A DNA stretch of 39,885 nt, taken from Xanthoparmelia taractica (lineage: Eukaryota; Ascomycota; Lecanoromycetes; Lecanorales; Parmeliaceae). The stretch spans positions 1 through 39,885 of the forward strand of contig JANQBS010000324.1 of the NCBI GenBank assembly GCA_033085395.1, in the 5' to 3' direction. The first letter of the stretch is position 1. Each line of letters starts with the position of its first letter. The notes below the pieces were generated by a model, which was not told the origin of the DNA, did no database searches, and saw only the letters and a program-made list of their open reading frames with translations. The position numbers and the translations under genes were made by a program. Of the stretch, positions 22,970 through 34,489 are shown piece by piece.

Positions 22970-23243
22970 TATAGGTCGGAAAGGTGTGATATATTTGATG
23001 GTATGGGACTAGTTTTTCGAATACCATATCGAAAGATATAGGATATCCCATACTTCCATTGGGTTTTTAATAAATATATTACGTAATATTTTTTTATATT
23101 CTAAAAATACGTAAAAGCTTAAGCGAACGCTTATGTAATTATAAAATTCTATAAATAGATTAAAAAGATATAATTTTTTAAAAAAGTTGAAAAAAAGTTG
23201 AAAACGACTATGTTCAACAGATACCACACCTTTCCGACCCGTA
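22970..23243 (+). mobile_element. MITE copy 7, complete, 8-bp TSD
   Basis: A 274-bp member with perfect 8-bp duplication ATAGTCTT at 22962-22969 and 23244-23251. The left end reads TATAGGTCGG instead of TACGGGTCGG, one C-to-T and one G-to-A change, and GGTGTGATAT replaces GGTGTGGTAT. The right end is unchanged (CCTTTCCGACCCGTA). A 72-codon open frame on its - strand (23009-23227) is a by-product of AT-rich sequence, not a gene. Confidence 0.95.
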
Positions 23244-24163
23244 ATAGTCTTATTTATAGATAGCGATAGAGCTCGTAAACGCGTTAAATTCGTCTTAGAT
23301 TTAGTAATAATCTTAACTCTATCGATAGTTATATTAATCTATTTATAATAATTAAAATAATTAATTAGTTTAATGTTATTAGAATAAGTATTTAACTTAA
23401 GTTCTTAATCTACTTATTTTAAAAACGAGAATAAGAAAAACGAGATAAATATTTCTAAGATCGATAATTAGGTTTTAAATAGTCTTCTCGAGAACGAGAA
23501 GAAGTCGTCTTATTAGCAAGATAGTTATAAATAGCTAGACGAGTAATTCTAAAAAGATTATATTAACGCTTACTTTATTATATAAAAGAAGTTTATCTAT
23601 CATCATTACGAAGTCGTTTATTACTTTAATAATAAGCTTTATTAATATATATATACTTATCGTAATAAAAAGAAAAACTCGATAACGTTTTAAATAGTAT
23701 TATATAGCGTTAATAATCTATAAAAGCGTTTAAATATAGCTACGTAGTTATTTACTATTATCGAGAAAGAATATAAATTCTATTCTTAAAAGTACGCTAT
23801 AGTACGTGCGATCGTTAAGAAGTCGAACTTTATCGACGTAGGAATCGATATTAAATATATTATATCTATTCTAAATAAAGTATAATATCTCTTTAAATAT
23901 TTAATTATAAAGATTCTTTATATTTAAAAGTTAATTATTATACGCGAAATTAAAAGTATTAAGAACGTTAACTTTAAATATATAAAGATTAATATTTTTC
24001 TAAAAGAAGAGATAATAGAAATACTCGTTATAATTAAAATTAATCGAGACGTTTACTTAATTAAGAAATTAAGTATTAAAATATTAATTAATATAAATAT
24101 TCTCGATTTAGAAGAAGCGATAATAAATTTATTTATAAAGAGTCTTCGACTAAATAAGAATAT

Positions 24164-24846
24164 TATAAGACTTATAGAGTCTAATAGAGGCATCGTACTA
24201 TAAAGCGCGATACTCTCGAAGCTTTTAATCTTATAACTTAGTGATAGTCGTCTAATAATTATATCGCGCTAATTTTCGAGAATCTAGCTAATTCTTCAGA
24301 ACTTCACTGCGAGAATAATTCGCTAATTACGAGGGTTCGAGTATATCGAGAACTTATATTTTTAAGAGAAAAACTTAATTCTTACGAGAATATACGCGAA
24401 ATATTTCGCTTTAAATTATCTCTATAGCGCTATATTCTTAAAGATCTCTAGCGTGAGATATATTCGTATATATTTAGTTAGAATCTCTAAGGTAATTTCG
24501 TATATAATACGATAATAGCGTATTACGCTAATCTTAGAGACACTTATAGTAATATAATATCGTACACTCTTATTATAGAAACGTATAATCGTTTATATTT
24601 TATAGAGATCTCTAAATACAATAGCGTATTATATTAATTAATTGATTTTAATACGAGTTCGCTAATTAGAGACGATTCCCCTTAAATTAATTCTTTTATA
24701 GTCTAGAATCTCTCGAGATCTATAAGAACGTGAACGTAAGAGAGGGGATAATTATAAGACTTATAGAATCTAATAGAGACATCGTACTATAAAGCGCGAT
24801 ATTCCCGAAGCTTTTAACCTTATAATCTAGTAATAGTCGTCCAATA
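24164..24846 (+). mobile_element. Miniature LTR retroelement (TRIM-like) with 5-bp TSD
   Basis: Two direct repeats of 94 bp, at 24164-24257 and 24753-24846, both begin TATAAGACTTATAGA and end GTCGTC(T/C)AATA. They differ only by C/T and G/A changes. The 5-bp duplication AATAT flanks them (24159-24163 and 24847-24851). A purine tract AAGAGAGGGGATAA sits just before the second repeat, where a polypurine tract belongs on the + strand. The 495-bp internal part has no ORF or recognisable Gypsy domain. TG...CA ends would become the observed TA...TA by RIP. It is inserted in Gypsy element C. Confidence 0.82.
24738..24752 (+). promoter_or_regulatory. Polypurine tract of the miniature LTR element
   Basis: Purine run with AGAGGGG immediately upstream of the second 94-bp repeat. 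In LTR retroelements such a tract primes plus-strand DNA synthesis and abuts the 3' LTR, as here. Confidence 0.7.
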
Positions 24847-25740
24847 AATATATTATACTTTTTAATAATTAAGTTCTTAAAAAGATAATAAAAATAAATA
24901 ATATAAGCTATTAAGCGAATTATTATAAAGTCGTTTAAGATTATAAATATATCTATTAAACTTAAAAAGATCTTATTTAAAAATCGCGATTATTTATTTA
25001 AGTTATAAATTCTATTAATAAATCTCAACGTCGAGAGCGAAATAATTATTAATATAATTAACGTCGCGATATTTATAATATAAGTTCGAAATACGTTATT
25101 ATTTATAATTATTATTCTTTAATAAAAAAAGTTAGAAAAGATTTTAAAATACGAAGAGAAAGAATATTTTCTTAATATTTTATCTAAGATAACGTTAATC
25201 TTACGATCGTCTTAAAAAAGAATCGTTACTATTATTACTCTCGTCGGAATAGAAGTAATAAAGATATCTATACTCTTATTAATCGAGTATACTATAATTA
25301 ATAACGTTATTATTTATTAATTAAGTTAAGCGTCTTACTAGATAAGTGCTATTTAAAAGATAATTAAATCTTATACGTTAATATTTCACGATTTTAATAA
25401 AGTAATAAATATATTAAAAAGAAAATAAATATCGATTAAGACGCTATTTAATATTAAATTAAAGTTTAGGAAAATCTATTCAATAGAGTAAAAAGATAAA
25501 TAACTTATAAATAAGAAGTTTAATAAATTACACGAGAAAAAAATAAAATTAAACGAGTACGCCAACGTCGTATAAATACTTAGTATTTGTAATATAAAGA
25601 ACTGTTTACTTCTTAGACAAGACGTCTACTCGTAAGGAACGAGTAGTCGTCGATATTCGCGAATTAAATAAGATCACGAAGTCTAATTCTTATCTCATAT
25701 TACTATAAGCGAACATTACTATATTAATATTATAAGAGGC

Positions 25741-28104
25741 TGGTTCGCTGGCGCTTAGCAAGCGACCTAATTAATATAAGAGACGTATAGTCGATACGAT
25801 AATAATTCTTTTATTAGATATTAAGTTTACGGGTTGGAAAGGTGTGGTATCTGTTGAACATAGTCGTTTTTAACTTTTTTTCAACTTTTTTTAAAAAATT
25901 ATATCTTTTTAATCTATTTATAGAATTTTATAATTATATAAGCGTTCGCTTAAGCTTTTTACGTATTTTTAGAATATAAAAAAATATTATATAATATATT
26001 TATTAAAAACCCAATGGGAGTATGGGATATCCTATACCTTTCGATATAATATTCGAAAAACTGGTCCCATACCATCAAATATACCACACCTTTCCGACTC
26101 GTAATTAAGTTCTAGTAGAACTAATCTCTAAGAAATACGAAAACTCTAAAATATACGAAAACGATATATAATCGCCAAGGCCTCGCTAAGGCCTTAGATT
26201 ATAAATCTCGCTATAACTTTATAATAAGTCTTAAACTTATAAGTAATTAATATTAAGATATATATAGCGCTAGATCTAATAATTATCTTTTTTCTTAAGC
26301 TCTAATTTCTAGATACTATTTAATATAATATTTTTATTACGTAATATAAAAAATCTTTAAATCTTATAGAAAATAAGAAAAAGTATTTATAAATAACGTT
26401 ATTTTTATAATATTAATTTAAATTGCTAGTAATAAAAGATATACGTTGTAAACGCGCGTTAGTACTATTATATATATAACGTTTATTAATTATAATTATC
26501 TCGACTCTATTATATTAACTCTAATATATAATATAAACTCTTTTTATAATACAATAATCTTAATAGTACTCTTTAAGTATTAATAAAAGATTTAATATAT
26601 TACGACTAATTCTATTATTTATAAACTAGTAATAACGTAATCGCTAAGTATACGTAGAAGATTTATTAAAAAATCTTAATTTCTTTAGATAATAATAAAA
26701 AAGAGTTCTTTTAATACGTTATCGTTTCTATAATATAGAATTAATATATTTATAGTAAACGATATATATTATTAATAGTTTATTAAAAAGTTTTTCTAGT
26801 TCTTTAATAGACGCGTAAAAGAAATTCTTCTACACGCGATATCGTTTCTATAGCGTATACTATTACTACTCTAGAATATATACACTATAAGTTATTTATT
26901 CTAATTCTTAGCGAGCTATTCTTAAATAACTAATAGTTACGCTTCTACGTCTCTTTATAAGATTATTCTAACTTCTATAATAGAAGACTATAGAGTTAAT
27001 TTATTATTTTAATATTTATTAATAGCGATATCGATAATATAGCGATTCGATTAATTAAAATTATTAGAAAAACTTTATCGATAATATATCGACGATAATA
27101 TCGTAAATAATAATTATTAGCGTCTTTTAATATTAATAAATTTATCTTCGCTCTCTTAAAACTTTTCTCTTCTTTATAATATCTAATATATTTTTTATAA
27201 GTTTTTACTTTAACGCTATAATATTATTCTTAAATATATTAACATTAACGTATTAATAATTAAATACTTATTATTATAACTTCTTTTATCGCTACGCTAA
27301 TATTAATATATACTAATACTTAAGATAGCTTATATAATAATAATAAGTAAGTTTCTTAACGCTTTATTATTTTATATTAATATAATATAATATCTATTTT
27401 TTCTTATTATTAATATTTCGTTTATTTCGATAATAATTATATTAAAAATAAGTTCTTATTTTATTCTTATTATAAGAGCGCTAAAAAGAGAATTTAAGAT
27501 TATATAAAGATTATATCTTTTCTTTATAAAAAGATTAAAAAAGCTCTTTATCGAGTTCGTCGAGTTCTTAAAATTATAGCGTTAATACGTTGTAATTAAG
27601 CGTATATTAATTATAAGATTATCTAATTTCGTAAGAAATAGAGTTTAAATATAATTATTACGATTTTTTAACGCGATTTTTAAATCGCGAAGAAGAAATT
27701 TAAGATAATATATAAACGTATTAAAAAGCTTAGGAATTATAATAAGCTTTTTTAAGAGAAGATAAATAATATAAATATCTATAAGACGAAGTTAAGAGAA
27801 GTCGTCTTTAATAAGAATAATATCGAATAAGCGAGCTTCTCGAATAAGAATCTCTCTAAGAATTCTTTTCTCTTAAATAAGAATCTCGCTTAAAATATTC
27901 TTATTTAATCTCTATGGCTACGATAGAGATTATTTCTTTCTTTTTATTTTAATATATAGAGCTAAGTAAACTTAATTATATTCTTTTATAATATATATTA
28001 AGCGTTTCTCTAATAAATTATATTTATAATAATATATATTTTAATTTAATACGATATATTCTTAATATAATATTATTTAATTAAATAATTAAATTATAAA
28101 TTTT
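25741..28104 (+). repeat. Inverted repeat arm 2 (about 2.1 kb plus MITE copy 8)
   Basis: Second arm of the inverted repeat, in opposite orientation to 20508-22653. It begins abruptly within the RT of Gypsy element C at TGGTTCGCTGGCGCTTAGCA and ends near ATTATAAATTTT at 28104, just before the probable LTR of Gypsy element D. It keeps more CpA/TpG and GC at its inner end than arm 1 does (GCCAAGGCCTCGC against GTTAAGGTCTCGC), so the two arms have been mutated unequally. Confidence 0.8.
25828..26103 (-). mobile_element. MITE copy 8, complete, 8-bp TSD, empty site known
   Basis: A 276-bp member in inverted orientation with perfect ATTAAGTT duplications at 25820-25827 and 26104-26111. The other arm of the inverted repeat carries the same locus without the insertion (22564-22571). 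It therefore inserted after the arms had separated. The left end shows one C-to-T change (GGGTTGG for GGGTCGG). Confidence 0.96.
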
Positions 28105-28123
28105 AATTATAAATCTTTACTTT

Positions 28124-28306
28124 TATTAGAACTACAACTAGATTAAGTTAATAATAATATATAACGAATAAATTAAGTCTAGGGAGAAACTATCTATCTA
28201 GAAAGAAATATCTATAAGGAACGCCTAGGCCTATAGAGGCTAGTCCCGATTAGAAAAGTAAGTCGACTTGATATTACAGGTCTATGTGATTATTACACTT
28301 GTAATA
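28124..28306 (-). repeat. Probable 3' LTR of Gypsy element D
   Basis: On the - strand the sequence after the polypurine tract starts TATTACAAGTGTAATAATCA and plausibly ends GTTGTAGTTCTAATA. Both ends would be TGTTA...TAACA before RIP. The length would be about 183 bp. This stretch keeps several unmutated GC-rich words (GGCCTAGGCG on the - strand). No second copy lies in the window, so the boundaries rest on the terminal pattern and the adjoining polypurine tract only. Confidence 0.55.
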
Positions 28307-28308
28307 TT

Positions 28309-28321
28309 ATTCCCCCTCTCG
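28309..28321 (-). promoter_or_regulatory. Polypurine tract of Gypsy element D
   Basis: On the - strand this reads CGAGAGGGGGAAT, a purine run located after the chromodomain-coding part and directly before the putative LTR. That is the expected position of the plus-strand primer of a Gypsy element. Confidence 0.7.
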
Positions 28322-28539
28322 AATAGCGATATTTTAGCGCTGTAGAAGAATAGTATTCGTATATAGAAATGATCTAGAATGCCTAGAAGAAACGTATACT
28401 AATATAGAGACGAGGTGTAAGACGTTTTAATTTACCCGAAGCTTAATCGAGTCGGGCTTCTTCGCTAAGTTTATCGCAGTGCTAGCGAATAGATTTAAAT
28501 AATAAATAAACATTAATCGAAGTCTAATTCTCTATTAGA

Positions 28540-31460
28540 TCTAGCGTAATTTATTAAAATATCGTCTATAAAATTTATTTATTATTTTCTTAAAGTCTTT
28601 GAACTTATCTTAATTTGTATAATATTAGTATTTATCTCTATTTAAATCGATTTATTTAATTTTATATTAAAGTCGTTCGTAGTAATATCTAAAGTCTAAT
28701 ATATCGTCTATATTTTATAACTCTTTTTTATTAATTATTATAAGTCTAAGAGAATTATACTTCTATCTCGATAGAGAATTTATAATTGTAGATTTAAGTA
28801 TCTTAAGATTAAAGATTAAATAAATTCTTATATTTTAAAAAAGTTTTAAATAATATAAGATATTAACTCGCTTAAGAACTTTATATAAATCGAGTTATTT
28901 ATTCTTAAGATTTTTATAGAGACGTTTAATTCTAATATTTTTAAATAATAGCTAGATTTAATCGCTTATATCGTAAATAATCTTTTTATAATATTTATTT
29001 ATCTATATCTTTATAACTTTATATATCTTTTTTAATTATAATCGTTTAAACTTTAAAATCTTCTTTATTCTAATCGTGATATCTTCTATTTTTAAGACTT
29101 ATAAACGTTCGCGAGTAATCTTATAAAAAGTATAATCTCGATCGAAGAATATATAAAAGTAAAAATCTTAATTAAAGTAAAAGAGAGTGAGAGATATAGC
29201 GAATAAAATATTATTATTAGTATTATTAAATTTCACTATAAGAATCTATTTAACTTAATCGTCTTATAAGTAATTATAATAGATATAAGATCTCGCTTTA
29301 TATTCTAATTAATCTTCTCGATTTAATCGTTTATTTCGAAATAATAGATAATAAATAAGTTAATCTTAATACGTAGTCGCTTATAGAGACTTTTCTAGAG
29401 CGTAGATATAAATTATATACTTCTATCTAATATTAGAGATTATAATAATTTATATAGTCGAAAGAGATTTTATATAAGAATTTAAATAAGTTTCTCGAAT
29501 AAATAATTATTATTCTTTTAGTGATACGATACGTAGTAACGTTTCTTTATAAGATAATATATAAGAATATAGATAACGTTAAAATATTCTAATAAGAATA
29601 GGTCGATAATAAAATTCATAGAAACGTCTTATTAATAATCTTAGGAAATTAAGAATAATATTAATTATTTATTTATTTTATCTCGCGAAACTTTATTACG
29701 TTAATAATAATAGCAATTACGAATATACTATTTAATCGTTTAAACGTAGCTAGATTAATAGTAATAACGTAAAAGTAAATTAATTATTCTTCGTATTCTT
29801 AAATAATTATTAAAAGATTAATTATAAATCTCTCTTAATAGCTTCGTATAAAACTCGATTAAGATCTATAATAATTCGTTCTTAAAGAGTACTTTATCGA
29901 TAATATAATATTAACTTAGCGTGTAATTATAAAGTTTAATCTAATTATAATCTATTATCTTATAAAATTTATTATATATAAAATTCTCTTAACTAATCTT
30001 ATAAATTCGTTTAAATAAATCTTCTTCGACTTTTATAACTCAAATTCAAACTCGATTCGAAGTAAGAATCGTTTAATATTAATATTAATTTCTTTTATTA
30101 ACTTCGTTCGCTGAGATAGATAATAATATTCTTATTAGGGCGTCGACTTTACTATTAATTATTCTCATACGAAAGAGAATCTAAAAATTAAATTTAAATA
30201 GAATATCTAGATAACGAACTTAACGATATATAAGCTCTTTATTTTTTATAAAGATTTTTAAGATTTAATAATTAATAAACACTTAAATAAATAGCTTAAT
30301 ATATTCTAATTTTAATTATTAGTATTTAAAGTATTAAATAATCGCTAATAACTTTTTATTATAAATATAATAATTATATTTTACTAAAATTATATTCTTA
30401 TTATAGAATACTATCGAATATAAAACTTTATTATTATTATATTAAGATAAGATTTCTCTTAATATATAGTTAGAAGAATTAATCTTAAGAATAGTCTAAT
30501 ATTTAGAATCAAAATGGCGTAGAATTAAGATAATAATTATACGCTTTCTAAGATCTTCGAAGTTCGAACGACTTAACGTAAACTTTATTTTAGATAAATA
30601 AAGTATTCTTCTTCGTGAGATTAATTAGAGATTTAATTAATTTAAAAAACTTATAAATAAAATATTAATAAAAGTTTATAAATCTTATAAAGTCTTAAAT
30701 CTTCTTTAAATTTATAAAGATATTTTAATTAAATATAACTTCGATCTTACGAGAATTTATTCGTAGATTAATTTCTAATATAATAATATCTTGAAATATA
30801 ATTTCTTCGATATTAAATTCGTATTTCTTAATATTAGTCTATAGACTAGTCTCTCGCAAACGTTAAAGAACTTATTTAATATAATTTTAATATTTTATCT
30901 TCGTTCGACTATAAATAAGAATATTATTTAAATAGACTTAATAGAAGTTATTTAGAAGATCGAATAAAATATTATTAATATATTATTAAAAAGTACTTGA
31001 TTTATTTATTAGTTTAAAGAATAATATTCGATACTTATAAACTTCGAGAACTATAATAAAGGTCGTATAATTCTTATTATCGAGGTTTATTCGTAGCTTA
31101 TTAAATATAACGATAATATCTAGGCGAGTAAGATATCGATATTTTTTAATTTTATTAATAACTTTCTCTATTAGAGAAAGTAAATATTAATTATATTTCG
31201 TTATAATATTTAATTTTCGATAGTTTATATAAAAATAAAGATTATCGTTAATCTTTAGAGTGAATTGAATTAATAATAAATGAGAAGTCTTACTAAAAGT
31301 AATAAAGCCCTTAAATAAATTATCTATTAGATATTCTTTAATCTTTTAAAGCTTATAAGAAGATATATAATAAACGCGACTCTAAGACGATTTAAAGTTA
31401 TTAATAAACTCGATCTTATAATTATAAGAGCGATACGAAGAAAGCTAATCGACTTTAAAA
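28540..31460 (-). pseudogene. Gypsy element D (chromovirus) pol: RT, RNase H, integrase, chromodomain; RIP-inactivated
   Basis: Read on the - strand. The linker and RT at about 31450-30700 show KIKEYLIDNLFKGFITFSK, then FYINYRKLNIITKYN and YLTRLDIIVIFNKLRIN, matching the family's LRKYLDENLxKGFIRPS and DYRxLNxIT blocks and the LDI(I/L)AAFNKLRI block around the first catalytic Asp. Integrase at about 29660-29080 contains DRSIQFIS and NYLQDD. A chromodomain at 28731-28543 reads NIDDILDFRYYYERLQ-like residues followed by NRDKYQYYT-like and KDFKKIINKFYRRY, matching the VExILDSRxxxGxLQYxVKWxG fold and the helical FHxxYPxKP end. Domain order and the terminal chromodomain make it a chromovirus. Stops are TAA/TAG. 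Confidence 0.87.
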
Positions 31461-32679
31461 TAATTAAAAACGTTTAAGAACTTTTAATACTTAGAAGAAA
31501 GTTACTTCTTAACGTCGCTTAGATTCTAAGTAGTAATTTTTATTAAAAAAAAACTAATTTTTTTCGCTCTAAACTTAGCGTTATATATTATTTCTCGATT
31601 AATATCTTTTATCGATATCGCGAATAATTAAGTCTTAGAGTACTTCGTCTATTTAATTAATTCTGTAAAGAAAATAATAGCGATACTAGAAATAGAGAAT
31701 AAATAATTTTTAGATATAAATTAAGAGCGTATAAGAATCTTTAGCTAAGATTTAATTAATTTAGAAGTCTTAATTAAGAATATTAATTTAATAAATAAAT
31801 AAGTGAGAAAAATAGAAGAAGTTTATCATAAATAATCTTGAAAGAGAATAGAGTTATTACTTATAGCTAAAAGTATATTAAAATAATTTATTTTTAATTT
31901 ATTTAGAATAACTATATATTATCTTAAATTCGCTATAAGTATTAAAACTATAAATTTCTTATATCTCGAAAGAATAAGATTTAAGTATATAACGTGAATA
32001 ATAAGTTTCTTACTAAGTTATTCGTTATAGTCTCGAATTAGTCTAGACTTTATAAGAGAAACGAGTTATATATCTAATAATTAATAAATCTCGTAAATTA
32101 GACGTCTATTAATAAACGCGTGTTCGATAATCTCGATATCGATAAGAATTTAAATATAATAAATCTTTTTTTAAGAAGTTAAACTTTCTTAAACTAAAAA
32201 TAATTTCGATATAATAATTCACGCCGAGCTTCTTTTACATTATATAAGAATAGAATCTTATCTTAATTCGTGATTATAAATAAAATTATAAATTTCTCGA
32301 ATTAAATTATTTAGACTTCGATTTCACGAAATTCTCTTTATTTTAATTTTCTATCTTATTAATTTAATAAGAGAATTAACGTTTTAAATAAGCGAATAAT
32401 AAGTATTTCTTCTTATAATAAATATAATAAATATTTTTCTTCTAATTTTTAATAGTTTTTCGCTATTATTACTTTATAGCGAGAAAGAAGAGACGTCGAG
32501 AAATTAAATTCGTTCGAGAAAAGAAGATATTTATAGAATTAGATATAAACGTTACAAGCTTAGAGACTCGTATCTTATTTATTATCTTCTTAACCTTTTT
32601 AATTATCTTTTTCTAATATATAATATAATATTTATTATTTATTTAAATTAAAAATACTTTTAGAGCGAATATTATAATA

Positions 32680-33200
32680 AACTTAATAGAAGAATTAGTC
32701 TAGATCGTGCGAAGATGAGGAACGAGTTTCTTATTTATATTTCGAAGTTAGATTTTATTTAATATATTTAATTTTATAGCGAGACGTCTAAAGTCTTAAT
32801 AGAAGTCGCTAAATAAGAGATTTTTCTACTTTAAGATCTTATACTCGCGAACTCTATTTACTTTATAATTCGAGTTCTTAAATAACTTTTATAGATCGTT
32901 TAAAATCTTATTAATAATTTAATAGAGATCGAAGCTTAGACGATAAAATCGAGTATAAATAATTTTAATTACTTTTTTATTAGTGCGTGACTTAACGTAA
33001 ACGATTCTAGCTATCTTATTATCGAAATAATCTTAATTAATCTTTAACTTACTAGATATTTAACTAATTTAAATATCTTATTAAGATTCTTTATCGTCGA
33101 TTAATATTAAAGAATAAAAGAACTTTTCGAAGCGTCTAGTTAAGATTTAAATCTATATCGAATTAATAGATTTCTTATAAGATCTTCGAAGTTAATACTA
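32680..33200 (-). pseudogene. Gypsy element D gag (capsid) remnant
   Basis: On the - strand from about 33130 the translation reads ARIVYVKSRTNKKVIKIIY, then NKILNDL, then EYKILK, NLLFSDFY and DFRRLAIKLNILN, then NKKLVPHLRTI. This is the capsid pattern of fungal Gypsy gag: paired helices with LFENP, EYxxLKQ, FxxFYxDFxRLAxxL and L-x-x-KLxxRL. Gln codons are stops. It lies upstream of the pol of the same element with about 1.2 kb between, which should hold the zinc knuckle and protease. Confidence 0.8.
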
Positions 33201-34480
33201 AAGATTCTATATTTATTATTATAGATAATCACGAGCTAGTTAAATCTAATTAAGTGCCGTTCTAGTCTTCTTCTTCTTCTTTTATTCTTTTTTATATTTT
33301 AACTTATAATTTAAATTTTCTTTAAGTAAGAAATCGTATAATTAAATAACTTTTATCTCGAGATCGCGTTATTCGCGAAGCTTATTTAGAATAATTAGAA
33401 ACCCTTTAGAGTTCGTATTAGTTTATTAAATTAATTATTCTTAACTAATTATATTTTAGACGAAGATAAGATTCTTAGATAGACGAGAGAAATTTTTAGA
33501 TAATATAAATACTCGTTAATTTAAAGTATTTTTAAGATAACGTTCTAGATTAAGAGATAACGTAAAGTAGATTACGAAATCTATTCTCGTCTAAAGATCT
33601 TCCGCGCTCTACTTAATATCACGAGGTATTTTATAAAGACTATAAATAGATTATTAAGTGTGTGATATTAAGATATCGTTCGATTTTATAAGGAAATAAT
33701 AGTTTTCTTTAAATTTTTAAATAGAATTACTTTTTTATACGAAACTCGCTTAAATCGAAATTAAAATTAATATAATAAGAACGAACTTAGCTAAGTTTAT
33801 GGTGAGTACTCTTATAAGGGCGAAAGCACTTAGCGTAGACTAATAGAACTCGCTTAACTCGCTTACTAAGCTATAAGCTACGCAGTAAGAGCGAGTATCT
33901 AGTATACTTAACGAAAGTCTCAAATACTCGCGAATTCTCTTTTTCTTTTTTTCTTTCTTAATTATTAAAAATTCACTTAATAATTTAAATAAATATTTTA
34001 ATATCTATGTTTATTATTCTCGCTAATTATTTAGCTATTACGTAGCTTTATTAAAAAGAGATCTTACTATTTTACAATTTTAATAGCTTCGTTTACACGA
34101 AATTATCTAGTTAATTATAGCAAATAACTCGCGAGCTAATTCTATTAACTTACGAAATAGAAACGTCTTATTATTAATTATTAGCGACGTTTTTAATTAA
34201 ATAGACGAAGATAATAATTACAAAGACGACTCTCGTTAAAATACGTCTACTTTGTAATTAAGTTATTAAGGTATTAATTATAGTATTAATGCGAATTCTA
34301 TTAATACGATCGACGAAAATAATAATCGATAGAGTGTTATATTTAATAACTTTATATTAGTAGACGAAGATTCTCGTCTCGTAGACTTAATATAAATTTA
34401 ACGTTTTTAACTCTTAAAGCTTAATATTAAGAAGTAATTAATTATCGAAAAACTTAAGTTAATCGAAATATAAAATATAT
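33201..34480. other. Junction between Gypsy elements D and E, no assigned feature
   Basis: RIPed DNA between two elements of opposite orientation. It should contain gag N-termini, 5' non-coding parts or LTRs, but no copy of the LTR seen at 28124-28306 is present, so element D lacks a recognisable 5' LTR here. A 10-bp inverted repeat AATTACAAAG / CTTTGTAATT lies at about 34217-34260. A less mutated CpG-bearing patch with repeated CTCGCTTA words lies at about 33850-33900. Confidence 0.35.
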
Positions 34481-34489
34481 AAGAATATC

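Larger units (their letters stand above)
22654..25740 (+). pseudogene. Gypsy element C fragment: gag/protease region and start of RT, RIP-inactivated
   Basis: Coding remnant on the + strand between the two inverted arms. The retropepsin-side block at about 24041-24135 reads INRDVYLIKKLSIKILINI then ILDLEEAIINL, like the lineage's HLVDxLxAKxLIGxDILGPEG segment. RT begins at about 25641 with RVVVDIRELNKITKSNSY, the same DIRxLNKIT lineage as Gypsy element B. It stops after about 30 codons, where arm 2 starts, so RT, RNase H and integrase are missing. MITE copy 7 (22970-23243) and a miniature LTR element (24164-24846) are inserted in it. The frame before 23500 is uncertain. Confidence 0.7.

Noticed and set aside
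23009..23227. 72-codon open frame on the - strand
   Set aside because: It lies wholly within MITE copy 7, overlaps non-coding TIR and A/T-rich tract sequence, and is not open in the other copies in a way that suggests selection. Its Phe/Lys/Leu-rich composition is what AT-rich DNA yields.
26628..26660. TACGTAGAAGATTTATT read as a Copia YVDD motif in arm 2
   Set aside because: The neighbouring frame shows no other Copia RT block, so a four-residue resemblance is not enough.
20508..28104. The inverted arms as long TIRs of one giant transposon (Maverick- or Starship-like)
   Set aside because: The spacer is a truncated Gypsy fragment, arm 2 begins inside its RT, and no target duplication or captain-type gene is seen.
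28124..28306. Possible tRNA or small RNA gene in the GC-richer patch
   Set aside because: No cloverleaf or conserved box pattern is visible, and position after a polypurine tract and a chromodomain fits an LTR better.
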